Of a stretch of 64,000 nt of DNA, positions 44,089 to 54,898 are shown piece by piece. A model generated the notes under the pieces. The model was given only the letters and a program-made list of their open reading frames with translations, had not been told where the DNA came from and ran no database searches. Numbering within the stretch: the stretch's first letter is position 1; every line of letters starts with the position of its first letter. The stretch spans positions 374,952 through 438,951 of the forward strand of contig JXTC01000084.1 of the NCBI GenBank assembly GCA_002914845.1, given 5' to 3'. The stretch is from Trema orientale (taxonomy: Eukaryota; Streptophyta; Magnoliopsida; Rosales; Cannabaceae). The position numbers were made by a program, and so were the translations under genes.

Positions 44089-44739
44089 AAAACTAAACAT
44101 TGTTCTTAAATTCATAATCAACAACTTTTCCTCTTCCTTTTTCTTTCGATTGGGTTGATCTTCATTTGATTGCAGGTTATTCTTTCTTTTTGCATGCCTG
44201 CATGTTTGAATTTCTATGTAAAAGAGTCATAAGGCGCATATTTGTTCCAATTTAATGTTAATTTTCTTGTTATTCTGTAGAAACAATAGGAGAAAAAGTA
44301 TATATCATGTTTATGGCTTCTTTCCTCTACGTTAAAAGATGAGAGACTCATAAAGGGAAAAAAAAAAAGAAAAGAAAAAGGTATATATCATATTTGTAAA
44401 ATTGCCATTGTTTATGGCTGCTTTCCTCTTCGTTAGAAGATGAGACCCAGAAAAGTGAAAAAAAAAAAAGTGAGACAGCTCCATATTATTAAGAGTAACT
44501 CAGTTAAATATTAGTATGCTTTCATAGTTACGTGCAAAAATTCTGGATAGATGGCAAGGGAGACAGAGAGTTGGGATAGACACTCCTAATCCGTTTTGTG
44601 TGGGACAGCACATGAGACATCTTCATTCTACATTCCAGTAAAATATAATAATACCATTAAAATCAATGAGAATAATAAGGATTAATCGAGTTTTAATGAA
44701 AAATATTATTTTCTTTTTGTTACTAAAAATGGTCAAAAA
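44089..44739. other. Intergenic DNA with a short tandem duplication
   Basis: 'tatatcat..ttatggct.ctttcctct.cgtta.aagatgaga' occurs twice (about 44298-44345 and 44384-44445). The rest is AT-rich with no gene. Confidence 0.4.
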
Positions 44740-44807
44740 AAATCAATGTAGGGTTTTGATTTTCGTAAATTTTTAATATCAGGGTATTATTTTGCAAAGT
44801 CCAAACT
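44740..44807. repeat. Left part of a dispersed repeat split by the gypsy element
   Basis: 'aatttttaatatcagggtat' and 'tattttgcaaagtccaaact' match the right arm of the element at 11497-11760. The repeat continues at 52387 (ttaggg..., 'aataaccaaatttcag') after the insertion. Confidence 0.65.
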
Positions 44808-45390
44808 TGATGTAGCAGCCCACAGCCCAAATAACTATGACTCAGAGCCAAAGCCTAAAATTCCAAAACCCAATCTATAGAACATTCTATTGGTTGGTAG
44901 AATACTTTTGTATGTTAGGTATTGTAGACTTATTTATTTGAAATGTACTAGGTTATTTACATTGTTTATTTGAAGTGTGTTAAATAAATAATCTTTTTTA
45001 TTTGAAGTGTGTTAGATAAATAATTTATTTATTTGAAGTGTGTTTGGTTGGTAGGTGCTAGGTGTATAATTGTAAGTTTAATTTGTTTATTTGAAGTGTG
45101 TTTGATTGGTAAGTGTTAGGTGTATGGTTATAAGTTTAATTTGTTTATTTTAAGTGTGTTTGGTTGGTAGGTGCTAGGTGTATGGTTGTAAGTTTCTTAG
45201 AATTATTTTATTGGATGATTTAGATTAATCCTAAACTTATATAAATAGTCTTCATCGGCAAGAGTTGCAATTATCCAATCTTCAATCAAATCTTAGTTTT
45301 CTCTTCTAAATTCTCTTTGAGAATTTTGTTTATTTCTCTTTTCTTTGTGAGAACACAAGTTAGAGCGAAATCTAGTAATCCGCTGCATCA
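44808..45390 (+). repeat. 5' LTR of the gypsy element (583 bp)
   Basis: It is longer than its partner because the 'tttatttgaagtgtgtt' unit is present several times (about 44930-45170). A TATA-like cttatataaatag lies near 45237. Confidence 0.88.
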
Positions 45391-46147
45391 ATTAGTACCA
45401 GAGCCTACCTCTGTATCAGGCAGAGCTTTCCTGCTACCATCACCCTATACATACATACCAAAAAAAAGAAAAATCCTTATTTCATCATCACCTTTGTTAT
45501 CTAATCCTTACCATCGCCTTCCTACAATAATTATTTACCACATACATATATATAATCCTTTCATATACTATCTTTGTTTCAAAAAAAAAAAAGAAAGGGG
45601 GTATATCAAGGTTTCCTCCTTAGAGAACTTGCTTCCTTCCTTTAGCAAGGTAACATATATATATATTTGTAAACTTTTTTTTTCCCTTACTATTTAGACT
45701 TTTGAGAGTTTTATTTTTCTTTACTTTTAAGAGTTTGTACTATTTTCTTTCCTGTAAAAGTTAAAAAAAAAAAGAGTAAAAAATAAATAAAAAAAAAAGT
45801 AAAAAGTAAAAAAAAAGTGTAAATATATATATATACACATATATTTCTTTCTAATAGAAAATATCGGACAGAGAGTCTAGCCAATAAAATCCCGTTGTAG
45901 AAAAGTTCGCAACAAAGGATCAGTCGAAACACTTGATAGAAGATTGTAAAATTTAGAGATAATGCTTACAAATTTGACTCGACACTTTCTTGGGGGACGA
46001 AACAATGGTTATGAGCAAAGAAAACATGACGAAGTTGATCTTCTTGGAAATTTTAGGTGGCATCGAAATCAATGAAGATTCTAGTGAAGACGATGAAGGA
46101 CTAGCCTACCCGAAAATAACCAAGGACCTCAGCAAAATGACTACCGC

Positions 46148-46905
46148 ATGAAGATTGAGATTCCCCAATTTAATAGTCTATTCGTGATTGAAGAATTCCT
46201 TGATTGGTTAGCTGAAATGGAGAAGTTCTTTGATTATTAGGTTACTCAAAAATACATAAAAGTCAAATTGGTGGCTTATTGACTCAAAGGAGGCACGTTA
46301 GCTTGGTGGGATCAATTATAAGTGACACATATTCGGCAAGGAAGAAATAAAGTTTGCACTTGGCAGGGGATGAAACAATTGATTCTTGGCAGGGGATGAA
46401 ACAATTGATGATCGAGCACTTCCTACCTCTAGATTACGAACAAGCACTTTTTAGTCGGTATCAACATTGCCGACAAGCACACCAGACAGTACAAGAATAC
46501 ATAACCGAATTTCATAGACTAGCTGCCTGAGTGGACATTCGTGAATTCGAAAGTCAAAAGATTTCTAGATTCATTGATGGACTTCGCGTAAACATACAAG
46601 ACGAGGTATTTAAACAATCTCATAATACTTTATCTAGTGCAATTCAACTCGCTTTGAAAATTGAAACTCAGCTCAACAAAAGGACAAATCGCAATCCAAC
46701 AACTTCACAATCCTCTACACCACCACAAAGATCTGATTTGACCAAAGGGAAGGTCATAGCAAGACAATACGATGAAGCACTAACAATCTTTATGCAGTTC
46801 CGAGAGGTAATAAATGTTATCGTTGTAGATAAACAGGCCACTATTTAAATCAATGTCGTCAGAACAGACTTGTCAATCTAATCACACATGATAAAGACGT
46901 CGAAG
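46148..46905 (+). pseudogene. Gypsy gag, broken
   Basis: MKIEIPQFN near 46148, then LAEMEKFFDY, GGTLAWWDQL and a readable block at 46531-46848 (SQKISRFIDGLR). A CX2CX4HX4C zinc knuckle (46813-46854) has a stop in its second spacer. In-frame stops and a short tandem duplication (46355-46411, ttggcaggggatgaaacaat twice) damage the middle. Confidence 0.8.
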
Positions 46906-47199
46906 GGGATGAGACGTATTTCGAGAATGAGGAGTACGTGGATGAAGCCGAACCAGAGGAAGTCATTTATATAGATGAAGGTATTTCCTTAGTGATAAGA
47001 CGATTGATGTATACACTAAAGAAGAAAGAAGATATGCAACGATATAACATCTTCAAGACCCGCTGTATGGTTGAATAATGAGTGTATGATCTTTTCATTA
47101 ATAGTGGTATATGGTCCAAGACTATAGTGGACAAGTTATAACTACCAACCCAACCACACACTACTTCATATCGCATTGGTTTGATCAAGGATGTCGGTG

Positions 47200-48743
47200 A
47201 AACAAAGGTGACAGAACAATGTCAAGTTCCTTTCTCCAACGGTAAATACAAAGATGAAGTATTATGTGATGTTGTTGATATGGATGCTTATTATATGTTG
47301 CTTAGTTGACCTTAGTAGTTCGATTTAAACACCATGCATAATGGCAAAGCTAATACATACAGCTTCTATAAGGATAATATAAAGATTACTTTGGCTCCTA
47401 TGAGGCTGCAAAATAACCAAACAACCTCCACCAGGACCAACTTTTCTTTTGTATCTAAAGAGGCATATACTCCTATCAATATTCCTGTACAAATTCAAAC
47501 GTTGCTGTCGGAATTTGAAGACATCATTCTTGAGGAGTTACCCACTGGTTTGCCACCCCTACGAAATATTTAACACCAGATTGATCTTGTTCCCAGAGTA
47601 AGCTTACCGAGTCTGCCACACTACCGCATGAGTCCTAAGGAGTATGAGATCCTGCAAACACAAGTCCAAGACCTTCTCAAGAAAGGGATGATTAGAGAAA
47701 GTATGAGCCTTGTGGCTGTATCTGTACTCCTAACACCGAAGAAAGATGGAAGCTGGTGGATATGCATTGATAGTCAGGCCATCAACAAGATTACAGTACG
47801 ATACCAATTTCCTATCCGACGATTGGATGACATGCTTGATAGATTAGGAGGATCAAAACTCTTTTCTAAGATTGATTTGTGGAGTGGATACTATCAGATT
47901 CGTATTCGTCTTGGAGATGAATGGAAGACTGCATTCAAAACACATGAAGGACTGTACAAGTGGTTAGTTATACCGTTTGGTCTATCCAATGCCCTGAGTA
48001 CTTTCATGAGATTAATGAATCAGGTATTCTAACCTTTCATTGGAAGATTTGTCGTCATTTATTTTGATGATATTTTGGACTATAGCCAGAATGAGGAGGA
48101 TAATCTACAATACTTGACCAAAGTTTTTAATGCACTTTGTGAGAATCAATTGCATGTCAACTTGAAGAAATCTAGTTTTATGACTGATAACTTAGTCTTC
48201 TTGGGCTTTGTTGTAAGTTCTAATGGAATTAAAGTTGATTAAGATAAGGTAAAGACTATCCGAGAATGGCCAACACTAAAGACCATTACAGAAGTTCGGA
48301 GTTTTCGTAGTATCGCAACGTTCTATAGATGGTTTATGAGAAACTTTAGCACTATAGCCGCACTGCTCATCGATTATTTAAAGCAGAAGCAATTCCTTTA
48401 GACAGAAGAAGCATAACAGAATTTTGCTGTCTCGAAGGAAAAACTTACAAATGTACCCGTCCTTACACTTCCTGACTTCGACAAAATTTTCGAAGTCAAC
48501 TGTGCCACTTCTGGCATAGGAGTTGGAGTTGTTCTATCCCAAGATATGAAACTGATAGCTTTCTTTAGTAAAACGCTCAGCGAAGCCAGAAAAAAATGGT
48601 CAATTTACGAGCAAGAATTATATGCAGTTGTTCGCACATTGCAACAATGGGAGCTGTATCTAGTACAAAAGGAATTTATTCTCAATACGGATCATCAAGC
48701 TCTTAATTACCTCAATAACTTTTCCAAACCAAATTAGATGCAT
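47200..48743 (+). pseudogene. Gypsy protease tail, reverse transcriptase and RNase H, broken
   Basis: After a protease-linker remnant (about 47270-47400, DVVDMDAYYM... and MHNGKANTYSFYKD), the reverse transcriptase shows [51 protein letters not shown] and the catalytic YFDDIL (about 48061-48078). RNase H follows with VNCATSGIGVG, YEQELYAVVRTLQQW and NTDHQALNYL. Stops lie at about 48030, 48239, 48400 and 48735. The RNase H end continues after the inserted LTR, at 50566. Confidence 0.88.
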
Positions 48744-48748
48744 GCTCG

Positions 48749-50560
48749 TGTTGGGATATTTGTCCTAAAAAATAGATTTCTAATTTTACCCTTTTAGTGT
48801 AAACAACTTTCTCTTATATGCAATTATGATATTTGCTAGATTAAACTATCTCAGTTGAATAGTTTATTTATCTGAAAAAGATTCCATGACTTTATTTGTG
48901 TATAAAAAAACAAACATGATTAAGTATTAATTATAGAGAGACTTGTTTCTTTATCTAAGTCTAAATGAATTAGTTCACAATCTATAAATAAAGATGGAAT
49001 ACTTTATTTACTAAAGATTGTAGTATTTGTCTATCTCAACGGGAGTGATGTGTCTCAAATCATTGAAGTATCTGACTTCTGATAGAAACATTAGTACAAC
49101 ATAAATAAGTTATGTGTATTGAACTGGACCAGGTAATATAAAGAATTGGAGTACCTTAACTCTATTCTTATATTACCACAAACTAGCTCTTAGCATATAG
49201 ATCTTAATCCTTGATGTTTGACTGGACTTGCTTTCATGGGTTATAGCCTTTTGATTTGTTAAAAGACTAGTCTCTGTGAAATTAGAGACGAACTCTGACA
49301 TATTGGAGGTTATGATTTATGAATTGATAGGAACACCAAATAGTTAAGGACACTATACATTAATGCCCCTTTAAGATCTTTCAAGATTCATAGAATAATT
49401 AAATATAAGATCTTAGTATTCACTTTGTGAATTGATTGATAATTTTGTCTAAATGACCATTGAAAACAAAATTATCGATAATATTATCCCTTGATAGAAA
49501 GATGGTAACTTAAAGATAAATATGTGTTAGAGGGATATTACGGTAATTTTACCTATCTAACTACGACATTGTATAGGGATTCTATATGTGGTATAGAATA
49601 TACTAGATGGATCTGTTTATCAAGGCTGTTAATTAAATCTCTATAAAAGATATGACATTTAATCTAAGAGTGCAGTATTGGACCTTTAGTGGAGTGTCCC
49701 CTTTACTAATAGTATTTATATAAATACCATAATAAGAGTTATTATGTATATATCATACTATTGGAGCTTAGATTATTTGGATCTATTAGGTCCCTTGTCT
49801 AACTCAACAAAACTTGTTAATTGGTTGGTGGTATTTGTGAAATTAGTTTCATAAAACTGTGTAAAATAATGATTCTATACAGAAGTTGGTATTTTTATAA
49901 ATAAGTTACATGAGTTGGACATATTTATAAAAATACACCCAAAGCCCAAATTGGAGAATAAGTCCAATCCTAGTTGGACTATGATTAGTAGTTTTGGGCC
50001 CCATATATATAAGATATATGAGAGGAAAAATCGCACAGTAACACATACAGTATCACACGCATAAGGCACTGGGAGAGAGAGAGATTTCGACCAACCTAAA
50101 GGCTAAGTGAGAGAGAAAAAATTTCCAGTAACCTCACACTTTCATTTCACATCCTGGTGTTCCAAAAGATCAAGAAGGTGTTCTTGATCATTCTCCAACG
50201 TAGGATTTAACTTGGTGCCCACTCACCTCTTCAATTAAGAGCAAGAGCATAGACAAGAAGATTTAGGATTGGAGATTTGATCACTATCAATAAGGAGATT
50301 AAGAAGGAGCACGCTATAAGAGGTAAACCCTAATCTCATCTCTAGGGTTTGTGTATCTAGATTTGATTTATATTATACATGATCCTGTATATAATATATG
50401 CATGTTCTATGGTTATGAAAATTATTTTCATGTAAAAATTTTAAAACCTAAATCCGCAAATTTTTCCGCTACGTTCATGATGTGATCATGTGTTTTCCAT
50501 ATTTGCATGCATGTATGTTTTTTTTTCTAAGTGTTAGGCCCAAAAACCATCAGACCATCA
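48749..50560 (+). mobile_element. Solo LTR (1812 bp), copy D, inside the gypsy element
   Basis: It begins TGTTGGGATATTTG and ends AGACCATCA. The 5-bp gctcg is on both sides (48744-48748, 50561-50565). Removing LTR plus one gctcg rejoins the gypsy RNase H reading (…atgcat|gctcg|atagattgcc…). This copy defines the exact ends of the family at 1-4828. A TATA-like catatatataag lies near 50003. A 64-codon - strand ORF inside is not meaningful. Confidence 0.92.
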
Positions 50561-50565
50561 GCTCG

Positions 50566-51908
50566 ATAGATTGCCTATATCCAGAAGTTTGCTTTCTCTC
50601 TCAGGCATAAGTCAGGACAATTAAACAAAGTCACTGATGCATTGAGTCATCGAGTTATGTTGCTAACTGCTGTCCAAAATGAAATAATCGCTTTTGATTA
50701 TTGAAAGACTTATATGCAGATGATGAAGATTTCAAGGAAGAATGGTAGAAGTATATTAGTGGAGTTGCAGATAAACATCAAATATATGATGGTTTTCTTT
50801 TTTTGAAAACTATTTATGTATTCTATGAGGATCTCTCAGAGAACACATCATTCAAGAGCTACACGCAGAAGGGTTAGGAGGATACATGAGGCGAGACAAA
50901 ACTATTTCATTAGTAGAAGCTCGATACTTTTGGCGACATCTTAAGCGTAATGTCGAGAAATTTGTCAAGCGTTATAATATATACCAGACTACAAAGGAAC
51001 AAGCTCAAAACACTGGACTAGATATGCCACTTCCTATTCTTGACGCTCCTTGGGAAGATTTATCAATGAATTTTATTTTGGGACTACCACGAACACAGAG
51101 AGGTTCAGATTTTATCTTTGTTATGGTAGATCGTTTTTTAAAGATGGCCCATTTTATTCCCTGCAAGAAAACTTTAGATGCTGCCCACATTGCTTAATTG
51201 TTCTTTCGAGAGATTGTTCGTCTGTATGGGTTACCAATGACAATAGTTTTTGATTGCGATAGTAAATTCCTCAGTCATTTTTGACGCACTTTGTGGAAGA
51301 GAGTTGATACCATTTTACAGTTTAGTTGCACTTATCATCCCTAAACAAATGGACAAACTGAAGTCACCAATCGCACGCTGGGCAATATTTTACGATGCTT
51401 GATTAAAGAAAGCCCCAGACAATGGGAGAATGTCCTATCGCAAGCTGAGTTTACCTTTAACAATGTGCCAAATCGTTCCAGCGATAAATTTCTATTTGAA
51501 ATTGTTCATATTTGTCCTCTGTTGCATACTCTCGACTTGGTACATTTACCAAAACTTCCAGAGATGAATATTATTATCGATTATTTGATTAATAAGGTGA
51601 TCCACATCCACGAAGAAGTCAAAAGAAAGTTAGAGGAGTCCACTGCAAAATACAAGGCTAATGCTGACAAGCACAGAAGATTCAAATAATTCAAAAAGGG
51701 GGATTTTATAATGGTTCACTTGCGTAAAGAAAGACTTCCAGTAGGGGAATACAATAAACTCAAGCAGAAGAAAATTAGCCCTTTTCGTATCATTCAAAAG
51801 AATAATGATAATACATATGTGATTGATCTACCAGATAGTTACACAAATTTTAAGACCTTCAATGTTCAAGATCTATACGAGCACCATAGACTAGAAGTTA
51901 TACCTTGA
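50566..51908 (+). pseudogene. Gypsy RNase H end and integrase, broken
   Basis: RNase H/linker words (FAFSLRHKSGQLNKV, DALSHR) precede the integrase. The integrase zinc finger has lost ligands: GGYMRRDKT has Tyr for His, and YNIYQ has Tyr for two Cys. In the core, MNFILGLP has Asn for the first catalytic Asp; FDCDSKF and NGQTEVTNR keep the later acidic residues. The C-terminal part (51711-51908) ends FNVQDLYEHH. Stops lie at about 51196, 51282 and 51344. Confidence 0.85.
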
Positions 51909-51946
51909 GCGACTCGAGGCCGAGTTCTTTTCAAGAGGAGGAGAAC

Positions 51947-52381
51947 TGATGCAGCAGCTCACAGCCCAAATAACTATGACCTAGAGCTAAAGCCAAAAAT
52001 TCCAAAACCCAATTTATGGAACATTCCATTGGTTGGTAGAATGCTTTTGTGTGTTAGGTATTATAGACTTATTTATTTGAAATGTGTTAGGTTATTGACT
52101 TTGTTTATTTGAAGTGTGTTAGGTGAACAATTTATTTATTTAAAGTATTTTTAGTTGGTAGATACTAAGTGTATGGTTGTAAGTTTTTTAGAATTTTTTT
52201 ATTGGATGGTTTAGATTAATCCTAGACTTATATAAATAGCCTTTATTGGCAAGAGTTGTAATCATCCAATCTTCAATCAAATCTTAGTTTTCTCTTCTAA
52301 ATTCTCTTTGAGAATTTTGTTTATTTCCCTTTTCATTGTGAGAACGCAAGTTAGAGCTAAATCTAGTAATCTGCTGCGTCA
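51947..52381 (+). repeat. 3' LTR of the gypsy element (435 bp)
   Basis: It is preceded by the purine-rich aagaggaggagaac (51933-51946), a good plus-strand primer site. It has fewer 'tttatttgaagtgtgtt' units than the 5' LTR. Confidence 0.88.
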
Positions 52382-52386
52382 AAACT

Positions 52387-52445
52387 TTAGGGTTTAAATT
52401 GCAGAATAACCAAATTTCAGTTATTTTTTCGCAATTTACTTTGTA
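52387..52445. repeat. Right part of the repeat split by the gypsy element
   Basis: Continues the repeat at 44740-44807; matches 11737-11765 ('aataaccaaatttcag'). Confidence 0.65.
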
Positions 52446-53068
52446 ATAGTCTTATGCATATCTCAGTCCAATGTTTAGTGTGTGAAATGGAAAACGAAGA
52501 AAAAAGAAAGAAAACATATGTGCAAATTTATGGAGTTATTGGCCCATGCAGGAGAAGGAGAAGGACGAGAGGAAGCTGTAATTTTTTTTTCCCTCTCAGT
52601 CTTTTAAATTTTTAAAACGTAATTCTCATTATTAATTCTATTGGTTTAAGAAAAAAGAACTTATTGCTGCTAGACTTTAAATTTAGAAAGATTTTTGAGA
52701 AACAATTTTATAGATCAAATAATTACCAACTAAGAATTAAGGTACTTCTAGTGCAACAAACATTTAGAAAAAACAAATTAGACTAAACATCCAAGAACTA
52801 AATTACCAAAAAAAAAAAAAAAATCACTGACCATACTATAAATTTGCAAAAGCTAAAATAAAAGGAAATATTGCAAGTTACCCGTATTTTTTCACATTTG
52901 TTATCTCATCCACTTAAACACTGGTAAATGAGCCATAACTATTCTAAAGAAGTTATAATATAACTGCTAAATTAAGATTTTTTTTTAATTGATTTGTTAG
53001 TTTTGAAGTGGATAAGATAGCAAATAATACAGCATTTTGGGACAACAGATTTTAGTCTATTTTTTAAT
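52446..53068. other. AT-rich intergenic DNA
   Basis: No gene or element edge seen. Confidence 0.3.
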
Positions 53069-53648
53069 GGGTTAAATATAATAATGGTCCCTAAATTATA
53101 ATCATTGTATCACTTCCCTCTCCCCCCTCCCCCCTCCCCCCTTCCCCTGAATTTTCAACTTACATAATAATAGCCCTTGAATTATATAATTGTTACAGTA
53201 ATGACCCCTTTATCACAAACTGTTAGTTTTTTAACAAAAAAATAGTCATGGACAAAATGTATAATTGGGCTTTATTTATTTCTATGAGTCAGAATCACGT
53301 TTTTAACCATAATTACTAAACTGTATGTTTTGCACAAGACTCATTTTCGTTAAAAATTTAACAGTTTATAAAAAAATAGTCACTGCTAAAATAATGGCAT
53401 AAGTCTTAGTAGTCTACTCTGTAAAAATTCAGAATCTCATTCTTGACCATAGTTACCAAACCGTGTGCTACGTAATGACTTAATTCTATTAAATATGTAA
53501 CATACTTATTTCTGATAAATATGCAATAGTCTGTGATAAAAAGATTACTGTTGCAATAATTACATAAGTCATGGACTATTACTATGTAAGTTGAAAAGTC
53601 AAGGGGACAAAGTGATACTATAGGTCGGCCTATTAATATCATTAACCC
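53069..53648. mobile_element. MITE-like element, GGGTTAA termini, copy 2
   Basis: It begins gggttaaatataataatgg and ends with the inverted 'attaatatcattaaccc'. It shares the interior order of 43551-44088 ('tcacaaactgttag', 'catggacaaaatgtata', 'accatagttaccaaac'). A C-rich tract lies at 53116-53147. It flanks the gypsy element on the other side from copy 1. Confidence 0.65.
53116..53147 (-). other. G-quadruplex-forming tract (on the - strand)
   Basis: C3-TCT-C6-T-C6-T-C6-TT-C4 on the + strand gives five G runs with 1-3 base loops on the - strand. This is very unlike the AT-rich surroundings. Confidence 0.75.
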
Positions 53649-54898
53649 TCTTTTTAATTGGGTATAAATATAAAGATAAAGTTTATTAAAAAAAAAAGTC
53701 TTTTTAAAGTTAGAGCTTCTAATAATGATGTGTGAGATTAAAAGTGTCACACGAATGAGATTATTTATCTCACCATTTAAACGAGACTAATTTTTATTAT
53801 ATGAATTATTTGTTCCAATTTCGAAAATTGGCATCAACATGAGATTAACAAATGGATAATAATCTATTTTCCTATCCTAGTTCCATAAACCAAACAAGGC
53901 CTAATATTCCTTTTACAAAATTTTTTTGTTTTTTTTTTTTTTTTTTGTGTTTTTAGTTAAAATTTTCTCTCTTTATCTATGTATGTTGTAAAGTTGTGAT
54001 CATAGAGAGGAGGAACGACATATAGAAAGAGAAAAAAAAAGAGTAGAGAATGGTGGACTCAAAATATATATATATATAGAATAGATATAGAAAAGAGATG
54101 AGGATTCTAACTTAGGTATAATTTTTTCCCCTCATGATGAGGTCTTAAATAATGACCACCCAATTTAAATCAAGTGGCTCAGAATATTTCCAGTGGGCCC
54201 AATGATAAAAAGAGTGTCTTGCACAGGAATTTTTTTCTTCCAGTTTGCTAATTCTATTCCTTTTTTAAAAAAAGAAAGTCTCTTCTCAATTTTGATCCAA
54301 GTCACTCACAATATCTTTAAATCCATGGAAGTTTCTCTTTTCTTCTCCCTCTTTTCCCACTCTTTCTTTCTTTCCCAGTTTATATTTTTCTGATGCCCAA
54401 GACTCTCACATTCATAATAAGCCAATAATAAACATGTTCATATTACATAATAGACATATCATGAAACTAGTGTTAATTTTATGGTAAATTACTTAAGCTG
54501 ATTGTTAAATGCTTTCGATATGTATTATTGTACTAATATTTGTTGAAGTGCTCCCATGCAGTGTAAAGGCTCAGTACCTTCAAAGAGAGAGCTTGGTGTG
54601 TGAGAGGAACAAAGAATACATTAATGAATAGTAATACTATATGCACATGCATTAAAATTATGTTTGTTGATAACTTGGTCAAATAGTAGTTTTTCAATAA
54701 AATGTATTATTTGCGCTTTTCGGAGCCAAATTCACTGTACGTTTAACACGTCAAATAGCTTTAATTCAATATTTAGGAATCATTTATAGCATTTTATTTG
54801 TTGGCCCCAGGTAAGCACGAGGTGGCAGTCATTGTACTGAACTGTGTTTAATTATACTAAGCTAGCTTAGATTCAGCTTAATTGCTTAATGTCAATTT
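53649..54898. other. Intergenic DNA
   Basis: Poly-T and purine/pyrimidine tracts (53920-54040, 54330-54370). No supported gene; the 66-codon ORF at 54193 is low-complexity Phe/Ser. Confidence 0.3.

Larger units (their letters stand above)
44808..52381 (+). mobile_element. Degenerate Ty3/gypsy LTR retrotransposon with both LTRs
   Basis: LTRs at 44808-45390 and 51947-52381 share TGATG(T/C)AGCAG starts and GCTGC(A/G)TCA ends. The 5-bp aaact flanks the whole (44803-44807, 52382-52386). The inside order is gag, protease, reverse transcriptase, RNase H, integrase, the Ty3/gypsy order. A 13-base primer site (45393-45405, tagtaccagagcc) is two changes from the complement of plant initiator tRNA-Met. 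Stops and frame changes break every gene. A solo LTR of another family (48749-50560) splits the RNase H region. Confidence 0.92.

Noticed and set aside
45317-45697. 126-codon + strand ORF
   Set aside because: Runs from the 5' LTR through the primer site into the leader of the gypsy element; not a protein gene.
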